DNA from: Variovorax terrae
Lineage (GTDB): Bacteria > Pseudomonadota > Gammaproteobacteria > Burkholderiales > Burkholderiaceae_C
DNA: 64,000 nucleotides
Assembly: GCF_022809125.1 (NCBI RefSeq)
Contig: NZ_JALGBI010000002.1
Span: 319,685 to 383,684 of the forward strand
Direction of reading: 5' to 3'
The notes beneath the pieces are model-generated. The model was not told the origin of the DNA. It worked only from the letters and a program-made list of their open reading frames with translations, and made no database searches. Positions 9,429 through 19,022 of this stretch are shown piece by piece. Numbering within the stretch: position 1 is the stretch's first letter; every line of letters starts with the position of its first letter. A program made the translations under genes and the position numbers.

Positions 9429-10565
9429 ATGCGCACCTTGGTCACACTGACAGGTCTGGCCGCTTTTTTGGCCGCCATCGCGCCCCCCAGCGCGTTGGCT
9501 CAGGACTGGAAGATCGGTTTCATCACACCCACCACCGGCCCTGCCACCACGGTAGGCACCCGCCAGTTGGCGACGGTGCGCTGGTGGGAGCAGGAAGTCA
9601 ACGCCGGCAAGGGCATCAAGGGGCGCAAGGTTCAGGTCGTTCATTGCAACGATGAGGGCAATCCGGCCAAGGCCGTGACCTGCGCGCGCGACCTGCTGGC
9701 GCAAGGCGTGGTGCTGTTGATCAACGGTTCGGTCAGCGGCGCGATCCGCGCTGTTGTGCCTTTGGTCAAGAACGGGCCGGTCATGTTGACGCCGGCGCCC
9801 GGCATCATGCCCGAGCCGTCGAGTTACGTATTCCAGACCAGCCCGGCCGACGCCGGACTGACGACTGCCGTCGCCGAGTACGCCAAGGCCAATCGCGTCG
9901 GCCAATTGGGCATCATCGCGGCGACCGACACCAGCGGCGAACTCGGCGCTGCCAGCGCTGCGGCGGTGTTTCCCGAGTACGGGGTGAAATACGCGCTGGC
10001 CCGCATCGACTTGCGTGCGACCGATGCCACCACACAGCTTGCCCGCGTTGCCGGTCCGGGAGCCGCGCTGATCTATTCCACCTACACGGGGGCCGGTGCA
10101 GCCACGGTGGTCAAGAGTTACGCCAACCTGGGCCTGACGCAGCCCTTGATCGTGAGCTACGCCAACATCTCCGACCCCTTCGTCGCGCTGATCAAGGACG
10201 ACATGCCCAAGCGGCTGCTTGGCGTTGCGCTGAAGGGTGTCGTGCCTGAACTGCTCACCGACCCGGCCGAACGCCAGCGCTCCAGCTACTTCATCAAGAG
10301 CTATGAACAGGCCCGCGGCGGGGAGCGTGCCGACATGATCAACATGATCGCGCTGGGCATGGTCGATGTGGCCGAGTCGGTGCTGCGCAACGTGGCTGAT
10401 CCGGCCAATGCCGACGAGGTCAAACGCTATCTCGAATCGACACCGGTCAAGAGCTTCCAGACCATCCGCTTCTCGCCGCACAGCCATATCGGCATGGGGC
10501 CCTCCGACGTGGTGGTGGTGGAACTGAAGGGCAGCCGCTGGGTCAAGGCCGATCCGCTCAAGTAA
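9429..10565 (+). CDS. ABC transporter substrate-binding protein (branched-chain type), copy 2
   Basis: A 378-residue periplasmic binding protein almost collinear with the protein at 3221-4357. Both share stretches such as TCARDLLAQGVVLL and LARIDLRATDATTQL. A signal peptide ends near SALA-Q (about residue 24). AGGAG precedes the ATG by about 6 bases. It has no transporter genes of its own and lies just past the regulator, so it probably delivers a related ligand to the same importer. The pair looks like a gene duplication with divergence. Confidence 0.9.
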   Translation: MRTLVTLTGLAAFLAAIAPPSALAQDWKIGFITPTTGPATTVGTRQLATVRWWEQEVNAGKGIKGRKVQVVHCNDEGNPAKAVTCARDLLAQGVVLLINGSVSGAIRAVVPLVKNGPVMLTPAPGIMPEPSSYVFQTSPADAGLTTAVAEYAKANRVGQLGIIAATDTSGELGAASAAAVFPEYGVKYALARIDLRATDATTQLARVAGPGAALIYSTYTGAGAATVVKSYANLGLTQPLIVSYANISDPFVALIKDDMPKRLLGVALKGVVPELLTDPAERQRSSYFIKSYEQARGGERADMINMIALGMVDVAESVLRNVADPANADEVKRYLESTPVKSFQTIRFSPHSHIGMGPSDVVVVELKGSRWVKADPLK

Positions 10566-10892
10566 GTGTCCAGGGGCCACACGCTCCGCGTATTGCCGTA
10601 TTCCCGGAATACGGCTTCGACAGGGCCCAGCCCTAGGCTAACAACGGCCTTCCACGCACGTCCAGCGACAAGTCGATCAGCCTCGTGCCGAGCGCGGGCT
10701 TGCTGCTGGCCGCGCCAGGCGGGGTGGATGTTGCTGAGCCGGCCCCCACAGGTGGTGTCAAAGACCACCTCTTGCCATACGTTGAAAGTATGGCAAGAGG
10801 GCCGCATTGGGTATTGGCCCTTCTGCATCGCAATCTCTAGCATCCGCTTGCAACGGGAACGTTCCGTACTGAACAAGACAGGAGACAAGCGC
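10566..10892. promoter_or_regulatory. 327-bp non-coding region rich in palindromes
   Basis: No convincing gene is present. The region holds a 10-bp inverted repeat at 10595-10615 (GCCGTATTCC-C-GGAATACGGC), a smaller AGGTGGT/ACCACCT pair at 10750-10770, a 13-bp hairpin at 10768-10800 and the self-complementary GGAACGTTCC at 10856-10865. It must contain the end of the binding-protein transcript and the promoter of the esterase gene. None of the hairpins has a T-run, so operators are at least as likely as terminators. Confidence 0.6.
10768..10800. promoter_or_regulatory. 13-bp perfect inverted repeat with 7-base loop
   Basis: Arms 10768-10780 and 10788-10800 are perfectly complementary (CCTCTTGCCATAC against GTATGGCAAGAGG) around GTTGAAA. 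The inner CATAC-N7-GTATGG is repeated at 22831-22848 before the azoreductase gene. It may be an operator, or an RNA hairpin without a T-tail. Confidence 0.55.
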
Positions 10893-12536
10893 ATGAATCG
10901 ATCGATCGTTTGGAAATCGTTGGGACTGGCGGCGATGGCACTCGCCTTGACAGCTTGCGGAGGCAGCAGCAGCGCAGACCCCACATTCGCGCAAACGCAG
11001 CAAGGCCCCGTGAAGGGTACGGCCGCAAACGGCGTCGTGCAGTTCCTGGGTGTGCCGTATGCCGCGCCGCCGACGGGCGCGCTGCGCTGGAAGCCGCCGG
11101 CGCCGGCATTGGCCCGTGCCGCAGTTCTGGACGCCAAGGCACCGGGAGCGCAGTGCCTGCAAGCCGGACCTCCTTCGGCGTTCGCTGCCACCGGCAGCGA
11201 GGACTGCCTGTACCTGAACATCTACCGTCCGGAAGCTGCGCCTGCCGCGCCCCTGCCCGTCATCGTCGGCATCCATGGCGGTGGATTCGTGCTGGGCTCC
11301 AGCGCCTTCATGAACGGCACGTCGTTGGCAAAGAACAATAACGTCATTCTCGTGTCGATCAACTACCGGTTGAGCGCCCTCGGTTTCCTGGCGCACCCCG
11401 CGCTGACCGCCGAAGACACCGCCACGCGCGCTTCGGGCAACTACGGCCTGATGGACCAGAACGCCGCGCTCGCCTGGGTCAAACAGAATATTGCGGCGTT
11501 CGGCGGTGACCCGTCCAACGTCACGCTCACGGGCGGCTCGGCCGGCGGCTTGTCGGTGTTCACGCACATGGTCTCGCCGATGTCCGCGGGCCTGTTCGCC
11601 AAGGCGGCACCGCAAAGCGGAGGCTTCAGCAGGTTGCAGGCAACTCTGGCGCAATCGGAGGCGGCGGGCACGGCTTTCACAGCACCGTGGAACTGCAACA
11701 GCGCCGGGACCAACGCGCAGGTCGCGGCCTGCCTGCGCAGCCTGCCGGCCGCCACCACGCTCATTGGCGCGCTGCCGCCGCCCCAGTCGGGCACGGGGAA
11801 TCTGTCCTCGTGGCTGCCGATCATCGACGGGAAATTCCTCACGACTTCGACATCGATCGCATTCGCCAGCGGTAACTTCCAGAAAGTGCCGCTGATGACG
11901 GGCGTGGTCGACGACGAGGGCACGTTCTTCGTGAGCGCGGCGTTTGGCCAGGCACCGATCACTGCGGCCACGTATGAACCGGTCGGCATAGCAGGCTTCC
12001 TTGGACTGGCCAACCCCGCTGCGGTATCGGCGCGCTATCCGCTGGCCTCGTACCCATCGCCCAACCAGGCGTTGGCGCGTGTCTATGGCGACTTCCGTGT
12101 GACCTGTGGCATCCTGCAGGACACCGACAGCATCGCGAGCGCGCTGCCCGCTGGCGCCAAGGCCTACGTCTACCAGTTCTCGGAGAAGACTCCTTATATG
12201 GATGCCACGTCGCTCGCGAGCCGTCTGCCGCCCAATACCAACATCACCTACGGCGCCTTCCATGGCGCGGACGTGCCCTACTGGTTCGATCAGATGACCG
12301 CCAACCCCACAACGGCACAGCTGCAGCTGGCACAAACGATGTCGAAATCCTTCGCCAATTTTGCCCGGACCGGCAATCCGAACGTGGATGGCACACTGCC
12401 CTTGTGGCAGCCGTACTCGGCAAGCCAGCGCGGCGTGCTGAACCTGACCCATGCGGCCTCGACAGCGAATGTCGATGCCTACGGGGCGCACCAGTGCAGC
12501 TACTGGTACGGCCAGCCTCCATCGACGCGGCTGTGA
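10893..12536 (+). CDS. Type B carboxylesterase, predicted lipoprotein
   Basis: A 547-residue alpha/beta hydrolase of the type B carboxylesterase family, which cleaves carboxylic esters. The N-terminus is a lipoprotein signal with lipobox LTAC ending at Cys22, so the enzyme is probably membrane-anchored outside the cytoplasm. Visible motifs are EDCLYLNIYRP, the oxyanion-hole HGGGF and the nucleophile elbow GGSAGG near residue 216. ATG 10893 follows AGGAGA by about 8 bases; longer readings upstream lack a signal peptide. An AraC regulator follows. External ester cleavage would feed acids to the importer upstream, but this is inference. Confidence 0.9.
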   Translation: MNRSIVWKSLGLAAMALALTACGGSSSADPTFAQTQQGPVKGTAANGVVQFLGVPYAAPPTGALRWKPPAPALARAAVLDAKAPGAQCLQAGPPSAFAATGSEDCLYLNIYRPEAAPAAPLPVIVGIHGGGFVLGSSAFMNGTSLAKNNNVILVSINYRLSALGFLAHPALTAEDTATRASGNYGLMDQNAALAWVKQNIAAFGGDPSNVTLTGGSAGGLSVFTHMVSPMSAGLFAKAAPQSGGFSRLQATLAQSEAAGTAFTAPWNCNSAGTNAQVAACLRSLPAATTLIGALPPPQSGTGNLSSWLPIIDGKFLTTSTSIAFASGNFQKVPLMTGVVDDEGTFFVSAAFGQAPITAATYEPVGIAGFLGLANPAAVSARYPLASYPSPNQALARVYGDFRVTCGILQDTDSIASALPAGAKAYVYQFSEKTPYMDATSLASRLPPNTNITYGAFHGADVPYWFDQMTANPTTAQLQLAQTMSKSFANFARTGNPNVDGTLPLWQPYSASQRGVLNLTHAASTANVDAYGAHQCSYWYGQPPSTRL

Positions 12537-12589
12537 AAGCGCGGCCGCCAAGCCTGACGAGCTTCAGGGCTGGCGGCTCGGCTTCAGAG

Positions 12590-13357
12590 ATGCGCGCTTC
12601 GATGTGGCTGAATGCGGATCGCGTGCTGTATGTCGGGTTGCTCGGGACGCCGTCGCTGCGAACTTTTGGCAGCTACACGCTGTACGTTTCGCTCGGCGCT
12701 GCGCATCGCATCAGCTTCAGCGGGGAGCCTTGGCAGGCCGGCTGGCTGTCCATCGTGCCTCCCGGGGTGCCGCATCGAATCGCCGGCAGCGAGAGGATGA
12801 TTGCCACGCTCCTGATTGAGCCGGAGACGGTGAGTCATGAGAATCTGCCAGCCTTTCTGCGCAATCGAAGGGGCACGCTGGAAGAACCCCGGCTGCTGGT
12901 AGCAATGCACAGAGAACTCGATGCCATTCGTAACGGCAGGCCGGGGCCGTATGAACGGACAACCGAGTTTGACATGGCGTTCTTTGGTGCGGAACTGGTG
13001 TCACAAGCGCTCGATCCGCGCATTCGCGCCGTGTTGAATCGAATGAAGAGCCTCCCCCAATGCCCGTACTCGGCGAGGGAATGTGCCGACTCGATCTGCG
13101 TGTCCGCGTCACGCTTCCTGCATCTCTTCAAGGAAGACATCGGGGTGCCGTTCCGCAACTTCCGCGCTTGGAAGCGGGCCCGAAGCCTGCTCCACCATGT
13201 AAAGGAGGAAGAGAGCCTTACCAACATTGCCCTGGATGCGGGCTATCCCGATTCCACGCACTTCAGTCACACGATACGAACCGTTTATGGCCTCACTCCG
13301 CGGTCGATATTGGTTGGCTGCCGCCAGTTGAAGCTTCACCATGCGCCGGCCCTGTAG
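12590..13357 (+). CDS. AraC family transcriptional regulator
   Basis: A regulator of about 255 residues from the ATG at 12590; an in-frame ATG at 12602 is an alternative. The N-terminal half has a cupin-like sensor pattern (SFSGEPWQAGWLSIVPPGVPHRI). The C-terminal half, from about residue 165, is a double helix-turn-helix with the AraC signature around IALDAGYPDSTHFSHTIRTV. It starts 53 bases after the esterase stop and so may share its transcript and control it. Ribosome binding is weak at either start. Confidence 0.85.
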   Translation: MRASMWLNADRVLYVGLLGTPSLRTFGSYTLYVSLGAAHRISFSGEPWQAGWLSIVPPGVPHRIAGSERMIATLLIEPETVSHENLPAFLRNRRGTLEEPRLLVAMHRELDAIRNGRPGPYERTTEFDMAFFGAELVSQALDPRIRAVLNRMKSLPQCPYSARECADSICVSASRFLHLFKEDIGVPFRNFRAWKRARSLLHHVKEEESLTNIALDAGYPDSTHFSHTIRTVYGLTPRSILVGCRQLKLHHAPAL

Positions 13358-13378
13358 CGCCTTTGCAATCCGTGCAGT

Positions 13379-13851
13379 TCAGGGTTCTACAAAGAAATGG
13401 ATCAACGGCCCGCAGCCTGGTGCCACCAGGTACTGGTTGAAATCCGTGACGCCTGCATCGCGCAGGACCTGCTCGTCCAGCAGCAGCCGGCCGGTGAAGT
13501 CGCGGCTGGGTCGGGTGAGAATGTGCCACGCGGCGTCGGCCATGATCTTGGGCACACGGGCTTGTCCCGCCACTTCTGGCGCCGCGATCCTGAGCGCGCT
13601 GGTTGCGATGACGGTGCGAGGCCACAGCGAATGGCAGGCAATGCCTTGTTCACGCAGCTCCTCGGCCAAACCAAGGCCAATCATGCTCATCGCGTACTTC
13701 GAGGTCGTGTACGCCGTGTGGTGTGCGAACCATTTCGGGTTCATGTCCAGCAGAGGCGACAACGTCAGGATGTTCGGATTGGCGGCTTTTCCTTGCCGAT
13801 CCCACGGCTTGCACCGGTGATGAAAAGTGTTTTGGATTTGAGTGATGGCAT
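13379..13851 (-). pseudogene. SDR family oxidoreductase (HSDL2-like), internal deletion and frameshift
   Basis: The start reads MPSLKSKTLFITGASRGIG, the N-terminal NAD(P)-binding motif of a short-chain dehydrogenase. Within a few codons the frame breaks. In another frame the sequence resumes at the C-terminal half, with ILTLSPLLDMNPKWF, then the catalytic-type Y..K in AYTTSKYAM, and WPRTVIATSA. These segments match the layout of HSDL2-like SDRs, so roughly 110-120 residues, including most of the Rossmann fold, have been lost. It diverges from the glutathione transferase. The product is almost surely non-functional. Confidence 0.8.
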
Positions 13852-13975
13852 GGTCTCATGCCTGGCCGCAGGCCGCGAGCGGAACTTGCGCTGACTGGCT
13901 GTCGCTGCTGGCCGGCAAAAGGTCAGCGCCTTGACGCAAGAACCAGTACGGGGCCCGCGAGACGATCGAGAGCAG

Positions 13976-14602
13976 ATGCTCACGCTCTATCACTGCGAAA
14001 ACGCCCGTTCTTTTCGCGTCCTCTGGATGCTGGAAGAGCTTGGCCTGTCCTATGACTTGAAGATACTGCCGTTTCCGCCCCGTGTGCTTTGCCCGCAGTA
14101 CCTGGAAGTCAACCCCCTGGGCACTGTTCCGCTGCTGGTCGAGGATGGCATGCGCATGAGCGAGTCGGCGGCGATCTGCCAATACCTGGCCAGCCGCTAC
14201 GCGCCCAACTCGTTGGGCGTGGAGAGCCATGAAGCCGACTACGGCGCCTATCTGAACGGACTTCATTTTGGCGAGGCCTCGTTGACCTTTCCGCAAACGC
14301 TGATCCTGAGGTACGAAATGCTCGAGCCTGAGGAGCGCCGGCTCCCTCAGGCCTCACGGGACTATGCCCTGTTTTTCCTCGGCCGCCTGCGGGAACTTGC
14401 GCGGCTGCTGGGAAGCCGGGATTTCATTTGCGCGAATCGATTCACCGCCGCCGACGTTTCGATCGGGTATGCGCTCATGCTGGCCGGGATTGTGGGGCAA
14501 GACGGGCGCTTCACGCCCGCCATACAGGAATACTGGGGCCGGCTGCGCGAGCGCGCGGCGTTCAAACGTGCCGTTGCGATACAAGACAAGAAGACAACAT
14601 GA
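13976..14602 (+). CDS. Glutathione S-transferase family protein
   Basis: A 208-residue GST from the ATG at 13976; a TTG at 13931 in frame is less likely. The thioredoxin-fold N-terminal domain (residues 1 to about 80) begins MLTLYHCENARSFRVLWMLE and contains NPLGTVPLLVEDG and the glutathione-contacting ESAAICQYLA. The all-helical C-terminal domain contains FTAADVSIGYAL. The stop overlaps the ATG of the following pseudogene by 4 bases, so the two were once translationally coupled. Its substrate is unknown. Confidence 0.9.
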   Translation: MLTLYHCENARSFRVLWMLEELGLSYDLKILPFPPRVLCPQYLEVNPLGTVPLLVEDGMRMSESAAICQYLASRYAPNSLGVESHEADYGAYLNGLHFGEASLTFPQTLILRYEMLEPEERRLPQASRDYALFFLGRLRELARLLGSRDFICANRFTAADVSIGYALMLAGIVGQDGRFTPAIQEYWGRLRERAAFKRAVAIQDKKTT

Positions 14603-15232
14603 AACGGATGTCCGCAGTGGCAATCACCATTCTTCCGGTCAACGCCGCCGCCCCCATGGCCCAGCAGCAGGGTGTGAGCAAGAACGAGATCCTGATGGCA
14701 CGATCCAGGACATGTCGGGTCCGCTGGCCGGCTACGGCAAGCAGGCGCGCAACGGCATGCTGCTGCGCATTGCCGAGCTCAACGAGCAGGGCAGCATCCA
14801 CGGCCGCGATGCCGGTGCAGTTCGACAAGAACATCGTCAACCTGTTCCCGATCACGGCCGCGCGCGAAATGTACGAACCGCTGAACCGGCTCAAGTACTC
14901 GTTCGCTGCCACCTACTACGACCAGGTGCGCATCACGCTGCCCAAGATGATCAAGGACAAGCGCGGCACAACCGACTTCTCCTCGCAGGTGGCCAAGATG
15001 AAGGCCGTGGGCTGCGACCTGGTGGTGCTGGGCATCAGCATCCGTGAGACCATCGGCACCATCGCCGAGGCGCGCAAGATCGGCCCAATCCGACCATCGA
15101 CAGTTTCATCAAGGCGATGGACAGCTCGACCTTCGAGCCCGATATGTTCGGCAGTCCCCGGAGCAGCTGCACATCCACCAGGCGATTGGGCAATGAGCAG
15201 TCGCGCCTGTCGCAGATTCAGGACGGCAAGTG
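14599..15232 (+). pseudogene. Decayed ABC transporter substrate-binding protein gene
   Basis: The gene begins in frame with a signal-peptide-like start (MKRMSAVAITILPV) and VSKNEILM. A one-base loss near 14699 moves the reading to another frame (IQDMSGPLAGYGKQARNGM). An internal deletion near 14810 then joins FDKNIVNLFPITAA in the first frame. A further shift near 15090 yields NPTIDSFIKAMDSS, and recognisable sequence ends at LSQIQDGK. The order matches a type I periplasmic binding protein of about 390 residues, of which roughly half survives. It no longer encodes a working protein. Confidence 0.85.
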
Positions 15233-15285
15233 AAAGGTAGTGCAGGACGATGGGAAGTGATTCCGGCCCCCGGGCGACCGTCGCG

Positions 15286-16776
15286 TTACTGGGGCCGTCG
15301 GCCCAGCGTACCGAGAAACTCGGCCATCGATGAAATGCGCCCGTGCAGCGGCAGGATCCGGTCCACCTTCAGGCCCAGGCGATCGATGGCGTCGGCCAGG
15401 TTCTGGTTGTTGGCGTTGACCAGGCCGGGTGCGGGGTTGGTGTAGAGGCCTGGCGTATAGGAATCGGCCTCGACCAGCAGCCGCTCGGCGGGCAGGTAGA
15501 CGATCAACAGGCCGCTCGAATGCACGCTGTCCTGTATCTCGTGCACTTCGACACTGCGCTGCCCGTCACTGAAAACCTGCCTGCCGTTCACGCCGACGAG
15601 GGTGGCCGTCTTGCCTGATTGCGTCAGACTGTCCGGCTGGATGCGGTTGGAGTTGCTGAAGATGCGCTCATAGTAGGGCTTGGCCAGCGCGCTGGTCACC
15701 AGCGTGGCGCCCTCGGCCGCCGCAGCACGCAGGCCACCGGCGTGGTCGAAGTGGTGATGCGTGTTGACGACATAGCGCACAGGTTTGCCTGGCGCGAGCC
15801 GATGCGCCTCGGCCAGCACGGCCAGTGCGCGGCCGTCGTTGACAGGGCTCTCCACCAGCATCAGATGGTCGCTCATCTCGATCAGCACGCTGTTGTGTGA
15901 GCCTTCGGTGAGGAACCAGACACCGTTCGCAACCTGCTCGGCGTGCACGCGTTCCCTGAATTGACGCACATTCTCCGGCACTGTCAGTTGCATCAGGGGA
16001 TTGAGTTCAACCGAATGAACCGACACATCGAGTGCATCGAAGCCGCCCTGGGTCTGGCGGATGCGCATGGGAAACTTGACGCCGCCACCGACATCGCTCC
16101 AGTACAGGTACCGTGTGACGACCTCGGTGTCGCCCAAGACCGGATGCGGCATGCGTGCGTCGACCCGCGCCACCAGGCCCTGTGCGTCGATCCACGCCAT
16201 GGCTTCCAGGCGGCCCGGTATGGTGAAGCTGAGGGTGGCGAATGCCTGCCCGTTGTCCTGGGCACTACCAGCGCGCGCGCCCCAGCGCTGCGCCGCGTGC
16301 AGCACGCCGTGCGGCGAGGTCCACAAATCGAGCAAGCGACCTTCCAGCGCGGCGGGAGAGGGCATTGCAGAATTGTTGGGCCCGGCGTTCCACGCGTAGT
16401 CACCCACAGCAAAACTCGTCGCACGCGACTCGCCCTGTCCCATCAGCGGCAGCATGCCGCCGCCGGTAGGCTCGGCGCGGGTGCGTATGTAGTCCTCGGC
16501 GATGGCACCCTTGCCGTAGTCCATGCGGCGCGCCAGACGCGAATAGTTCATCATCGGCCAGGCCTGCCCCGGCGCGAACGCCTGGCCGACCGAGCCACCG
16601 CTGCCGGTGGCGACGAACGCCAGCGACTCCACCTTGGATGCGCCCGTAGCCAAGTCTGACTGGCGCAGGAGACCGGCCGCATCCTGCGCGGCGGGCACGG
16701 ACGACGGGGGGCTCGCGCAGGACTGCAGTAGAGCGCCCAGGGGCACGGTGAGCAACAAGCGGCGGCGGATGGTCAT
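15286..16776 (-). CDS. Metallo-beta-lactamase-fold hydrolase, predicted lipoprotein
   Basis: A 496-residue secreted hydrolase. The N-terminus has an RRR twin-arginine-like stretch, a hydrophobic segment and lipobox LQSC. A beta-rich region of about 200 residues precedes the metallo-beta-lactamase domain. That domain carries the zinc motif NTHHHFDHAGG near residues 338-348, a downstream aspartate in EADSYTPG and a histidine in LPLHGR. A good AAAGGAG site precedes the start. It is the last gene of a six-gene minus-strand operon. The natural substrate is unknown and need not be a beta-lactam. Confidence 0.88.
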   Translation of the reverse strand: MTIRRRLLLTVPLGALLQSCASPPSSVPAAQDAAGLLRQSDLATGASKVESLAFVATGSGGSVGQAFAPGQAWPMMNYSRLARRMDYGKGAIAEDYIRTRAEPTGGGMLPLMGQGESRATSFAVGDYAWNAGPNNSAMPSPAALEGRLLDLWTSPHGVLHAAQRWGARAGSAQDNGQAFATLSFTIPGRLEAMAWIDAQGLVARVDARMPHPVLGDTEVVTRYLYWSDVGGGVKFPMRIRQTQGGFDALDVSVHSVELNPLMQLTVPENVRQFRERVHAEQVANGVWFLTEGSHNSVLIEMSDHLMLVESPVNDGRALAVLAEAHRLAPGKPVRYVVNTHHHFDHAGGLRAAAAEGATLVTSALAKPYYERIFSNSNRIQPDSLTQSGKTATLVGVNGRQVFSDGQRSVEVHEIQDSVHSSGLLIVYLPAERLLVEADSYTPGLYTNPAPGLVNANNQNLADAIDRLGLKVDRILPLHGRISSMAEFLGTLGRRPQ

Positions 16777-16820
16777 GGGCGGAGGCTCCTTTGTTTACTG
16801 GATTGCAGCTCGTGCAGCTT

Positions 16821-17765
16821 TTACGGCTGGGCCTTGAGTTCGTCGCGGATGAACTTCAGCAATGCCTCGCTCACCACGCGGTCATCGGTGTGCAGCGAGT
16901 AGGGTTGGGCCATGTGGTTGTGGTCAGCGAACACGGCTGAAGCCGGGCAACGCGACGCCTTGCACAGCGCATCGACCAAGGCGGTGGACTGCTCGGCAAA
17001 TGCTGGCGGATCGAACTCGGCCGATCCAACGAACAGCGGCACGCTGGAGGCCAGCAAGCCCGGCAGCGACGACTGCTCCGTGTACTGCGACGCATCGGAG
17101 CCGTGGTACGCGGGAACCACGAGCGGAGGCGCCACCTGGTAGGCGCCCGACAGCACCATCGCTCCGGCCAGTCCTGATCCTGGGACTCGCTGAAAGCGCG
17201 GCTTGGCCAGGTAGTCGGCGATGTGGGCCGCGCCGGCCGAGTGGCCAAGGATGAAGACCCGCTTCGCATCGCCACCATGCGTCGCGATGTTGTCGTGCAC
17301 CCACTTCACAGCCAGGCCCACGTCCTCCCCGCCGGCAGGCCAAGTGTTCTGTGGCGCGATGCGGTAGGTCATGGTGACGCCGACCATGCCATTGCGCACG
17401 GCCCAGAGCATCACGTTGTCGTAGAAAGGGCTGCCTGGGTTGCGGCGCGCACCGGCGACAAAGCCGCCGCCGTGGACAAAGATGAGGACGGGGCGCGGCG
17501 CCGCCGCGGCTTCGGTGGGCTGAAAAACGTCCAGCAGGTTGCGCTCGGCGGGGCCGTAGCGCGCATCGCGCTCAATTTTTACGTTCGCAAACGGCTCGCG
17601 CTCCCGCACCCGCGGCGCAAAGATCGCGGCCGTGGCCGGCCCGTCGACGACCCGGCCCATGGCTCTGATTTTTTCGGCGGCGTCGGGCGGCATCTGCACC
17701 GTCGCGCAGGATGCCGCCATCAGCGCGGCCATCACGGTCATCAAGACCAAACGGTTTCTAGTCAT
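16821..17765 (-). CDS. Alpha/beta hydrolase (esterase/lipase type), predicted lipoprotein
   Basis: A 314-residue alpha/beta hydrolase. The N-terminal signal ends in lipobox AASC. The HSL/carboxylesterase-type oxyanion motif VHGGGFVAG and nucleophile elbow GHSAGAAH are present, with D and H late in the sequence (FADHNHM) completing the triad. The ATG at 17765 overlaps the MFS stop by 4 bases. It probably cleaves an ester at the cell envelope, alongside the other hydrolases of this operon. Confidence 0.88.
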   Translation of the reverse strand: MTRNRLVLMTVMAALMAASCATVQMPPDAAEKIRAMGRVVDGPATAAIFAPRVREREPFANVKIERDARYGPAERNLLDVFQPTEAAAAPRPVLIFVHGGGFVAGARRNPGSPFYDNVMLWAVRNGMVGVTMTYRIAPQNTWPAGGEDVGLAVKWVHDNIATHGGDAKRVFILGHSAGAAHIADYLAKPRFQRVPGSGLAGAMVLSGAYQVAPPLVVPAYHGSDASQYTEQSSLPGLLASSVPLFVGSAEFDPPAFAEQSTALVDALCKASRCPASAVFADHNHMAQPYSLHTDDRVVSEALLKFIRDELKAQP

Positions 17766-18997
17766 GAGCGTCCCTCTTCAGTGCTGTATTTCGTGTGGGG
17801 CTGGGGCGCCCCGAGTTCGCGTACGCCCAGTGCCACCAGCGCGAGCGCAGCCGCACATGCGGCCAGCGCGATTGCCAGGATGACCTCAATGCCCAGGCGG
17901 TGAGCCATGGCACCAGCCACGGCGGGCGCCATGGCGCCCCCCAGCACCTCGCCAACGCCCACCACGATGCCGGTGGCCGTGGTGGCCAGGTGGCGCGGCA
18001 CGGCTCCGCTGGTCAGCGGGCCCACGGTGATGCCGACCACGCCGGCGTTCATGAACATCGCCACCAGCAGGATGGCGAACAGCCTGCCTGGCTCGGCGCC
18101 CATGCCCGGCAGCAGGCCCAGCGCGATCAGCTCGATCACCAGCGCCACCACCATCACGGGCTTGCGGCCGAAGCGGTCCGACAGCGCGGGCAGGATGAGC
18201 AGGCCCGCGCTGCCGCCGCCCATTCCGGCCAGGACCAGGCTCATCTGGTCCAGGCTCAGGTGCAGGTGGTCGGTCAGGTAGTTGGGCATGAAAGCGCCCA
18301 GCGTGATCATGCAAGTCAGGTAGCAGACCATGGCGGCGGTGTTGACGATGACGTCGCGGTAGTGCAATACCTCCGGCCAGCGCCCCGACTGCGGCGGGGC
18401 AGACTGCTGCGCCACGGCTGGCGTTGCATCGTCATGCAGCACTTTGGCCATCACCACGGCCAGCACCAGGCCGGGCAGCGCTGCGACCGCGAACACCCAA
18501 TGCCATGAAGGAACGACTTTCAGGAGGGCCACCGCCAGCACCGGTCCCAGGCCCAGACCGACCAGCGGCATCGCCATCTGCTGAATGCCGGTCATCAGGC
18601 CCACCCGGGCCGGCTTGGCGGCCATCACGGTGGCCACGATGCTGGGCGGCACGTAAGCCCCCTCGGCTAGGCCCATCAATGCGCGAATCGTCAGCAGGCT
18701 GATAAGGCCGGAAGCCAATCCGGTGGTGGCGACGAGCAGCGAGAACAATGTGAGCGCAACCACCAGTACCTTCTTGCGGCCGATGCGATCCGCCAGGCGC
18801 CCGGCATACACCGAGGCTAGACCCCAGGTCAGCGCCAGCACACCGGAGATCAGCCCCAGATCCTGGTAGTTCAGCCCCAGGTCTTTCTGCATCACTGGAA
18901 ACAACGGGTTGATGAGAAAGCGGTCCAGGCCTACCAGGCCGAGCCCGAGGGCCAGCAGGCCGACGGCCTTGAATTCGTAGCGGCGATTCCAGGTCAT
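17762..18997 (-). CDS. MFS transporter
   Basis: A 411-residue major facilitator with about twelve transmembrane segments. The loop 2-3 signature GRLADRIGRKK is clear, and a related GRKPVMV follows loop 8-9. The N-terminus FLINPLFPVMQKDLGL resembles aromatic-acid and sugar-acid porters. It sits between an alpha/beta hydrolase and a nitroreductase on one transcript, consistent with uptake of a small organic acid, or with efflux. Direction and substrate cannot be read from the sequence. Confidence 0.9.
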   Translation of the reverse strand: MTWNRRYEFKAVGLLALGLGLVGLDRFLINPLFPVMQKDLGLNYQDLGLISGVLALTWGLASVYAGRLADRIGRKKVLVVALTLFSLLVATTGLASGLISLLTIRALMGLAEGAYVPPSIVATVMAAKPARVGLMTGIQQMAMPLVGLGLGPVLAVALLKVVPSWHWVFAVAALPGLVLAVVMAKVLHDDATPAVAQQSAPPQSGRWPEVLHYRDVIVNTAAMVCYLTCMITLGAFMPNYLTDHLHLSLDQMSLVLAGMGGGSAGLLILPALSDRFGRKPVMVVALVIELIALGLLPGMGAEPGRLFAILLVAMFMNAGVVGITVGPLTSGAVPRHLATTATGIVVGVGEVLGGAMAPAVAGAMAHRLGIEVILAIALAACAAALALVALGVRELGAPQPHTKYSTEEGRS

Positions 18998-19022
18998 GGC
19001 AGGTATGAGGGGTGTGCGTTGC

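Noticed and set aside
10595..10615. Terminator for the second binding-protein gene
   Set aside because: The palindrome is perfect but has a one-base centre and no following T-run, so it cannot form a normal terminator hairpin; treated as an operator-like repeat.
15286..16776. Beta-lactam resistance enzyme
   Set aside because: The metallo-beta-lactamase fold is present, but the large N-terminal region, lipoprotein signal and operon partners point to another substrate.
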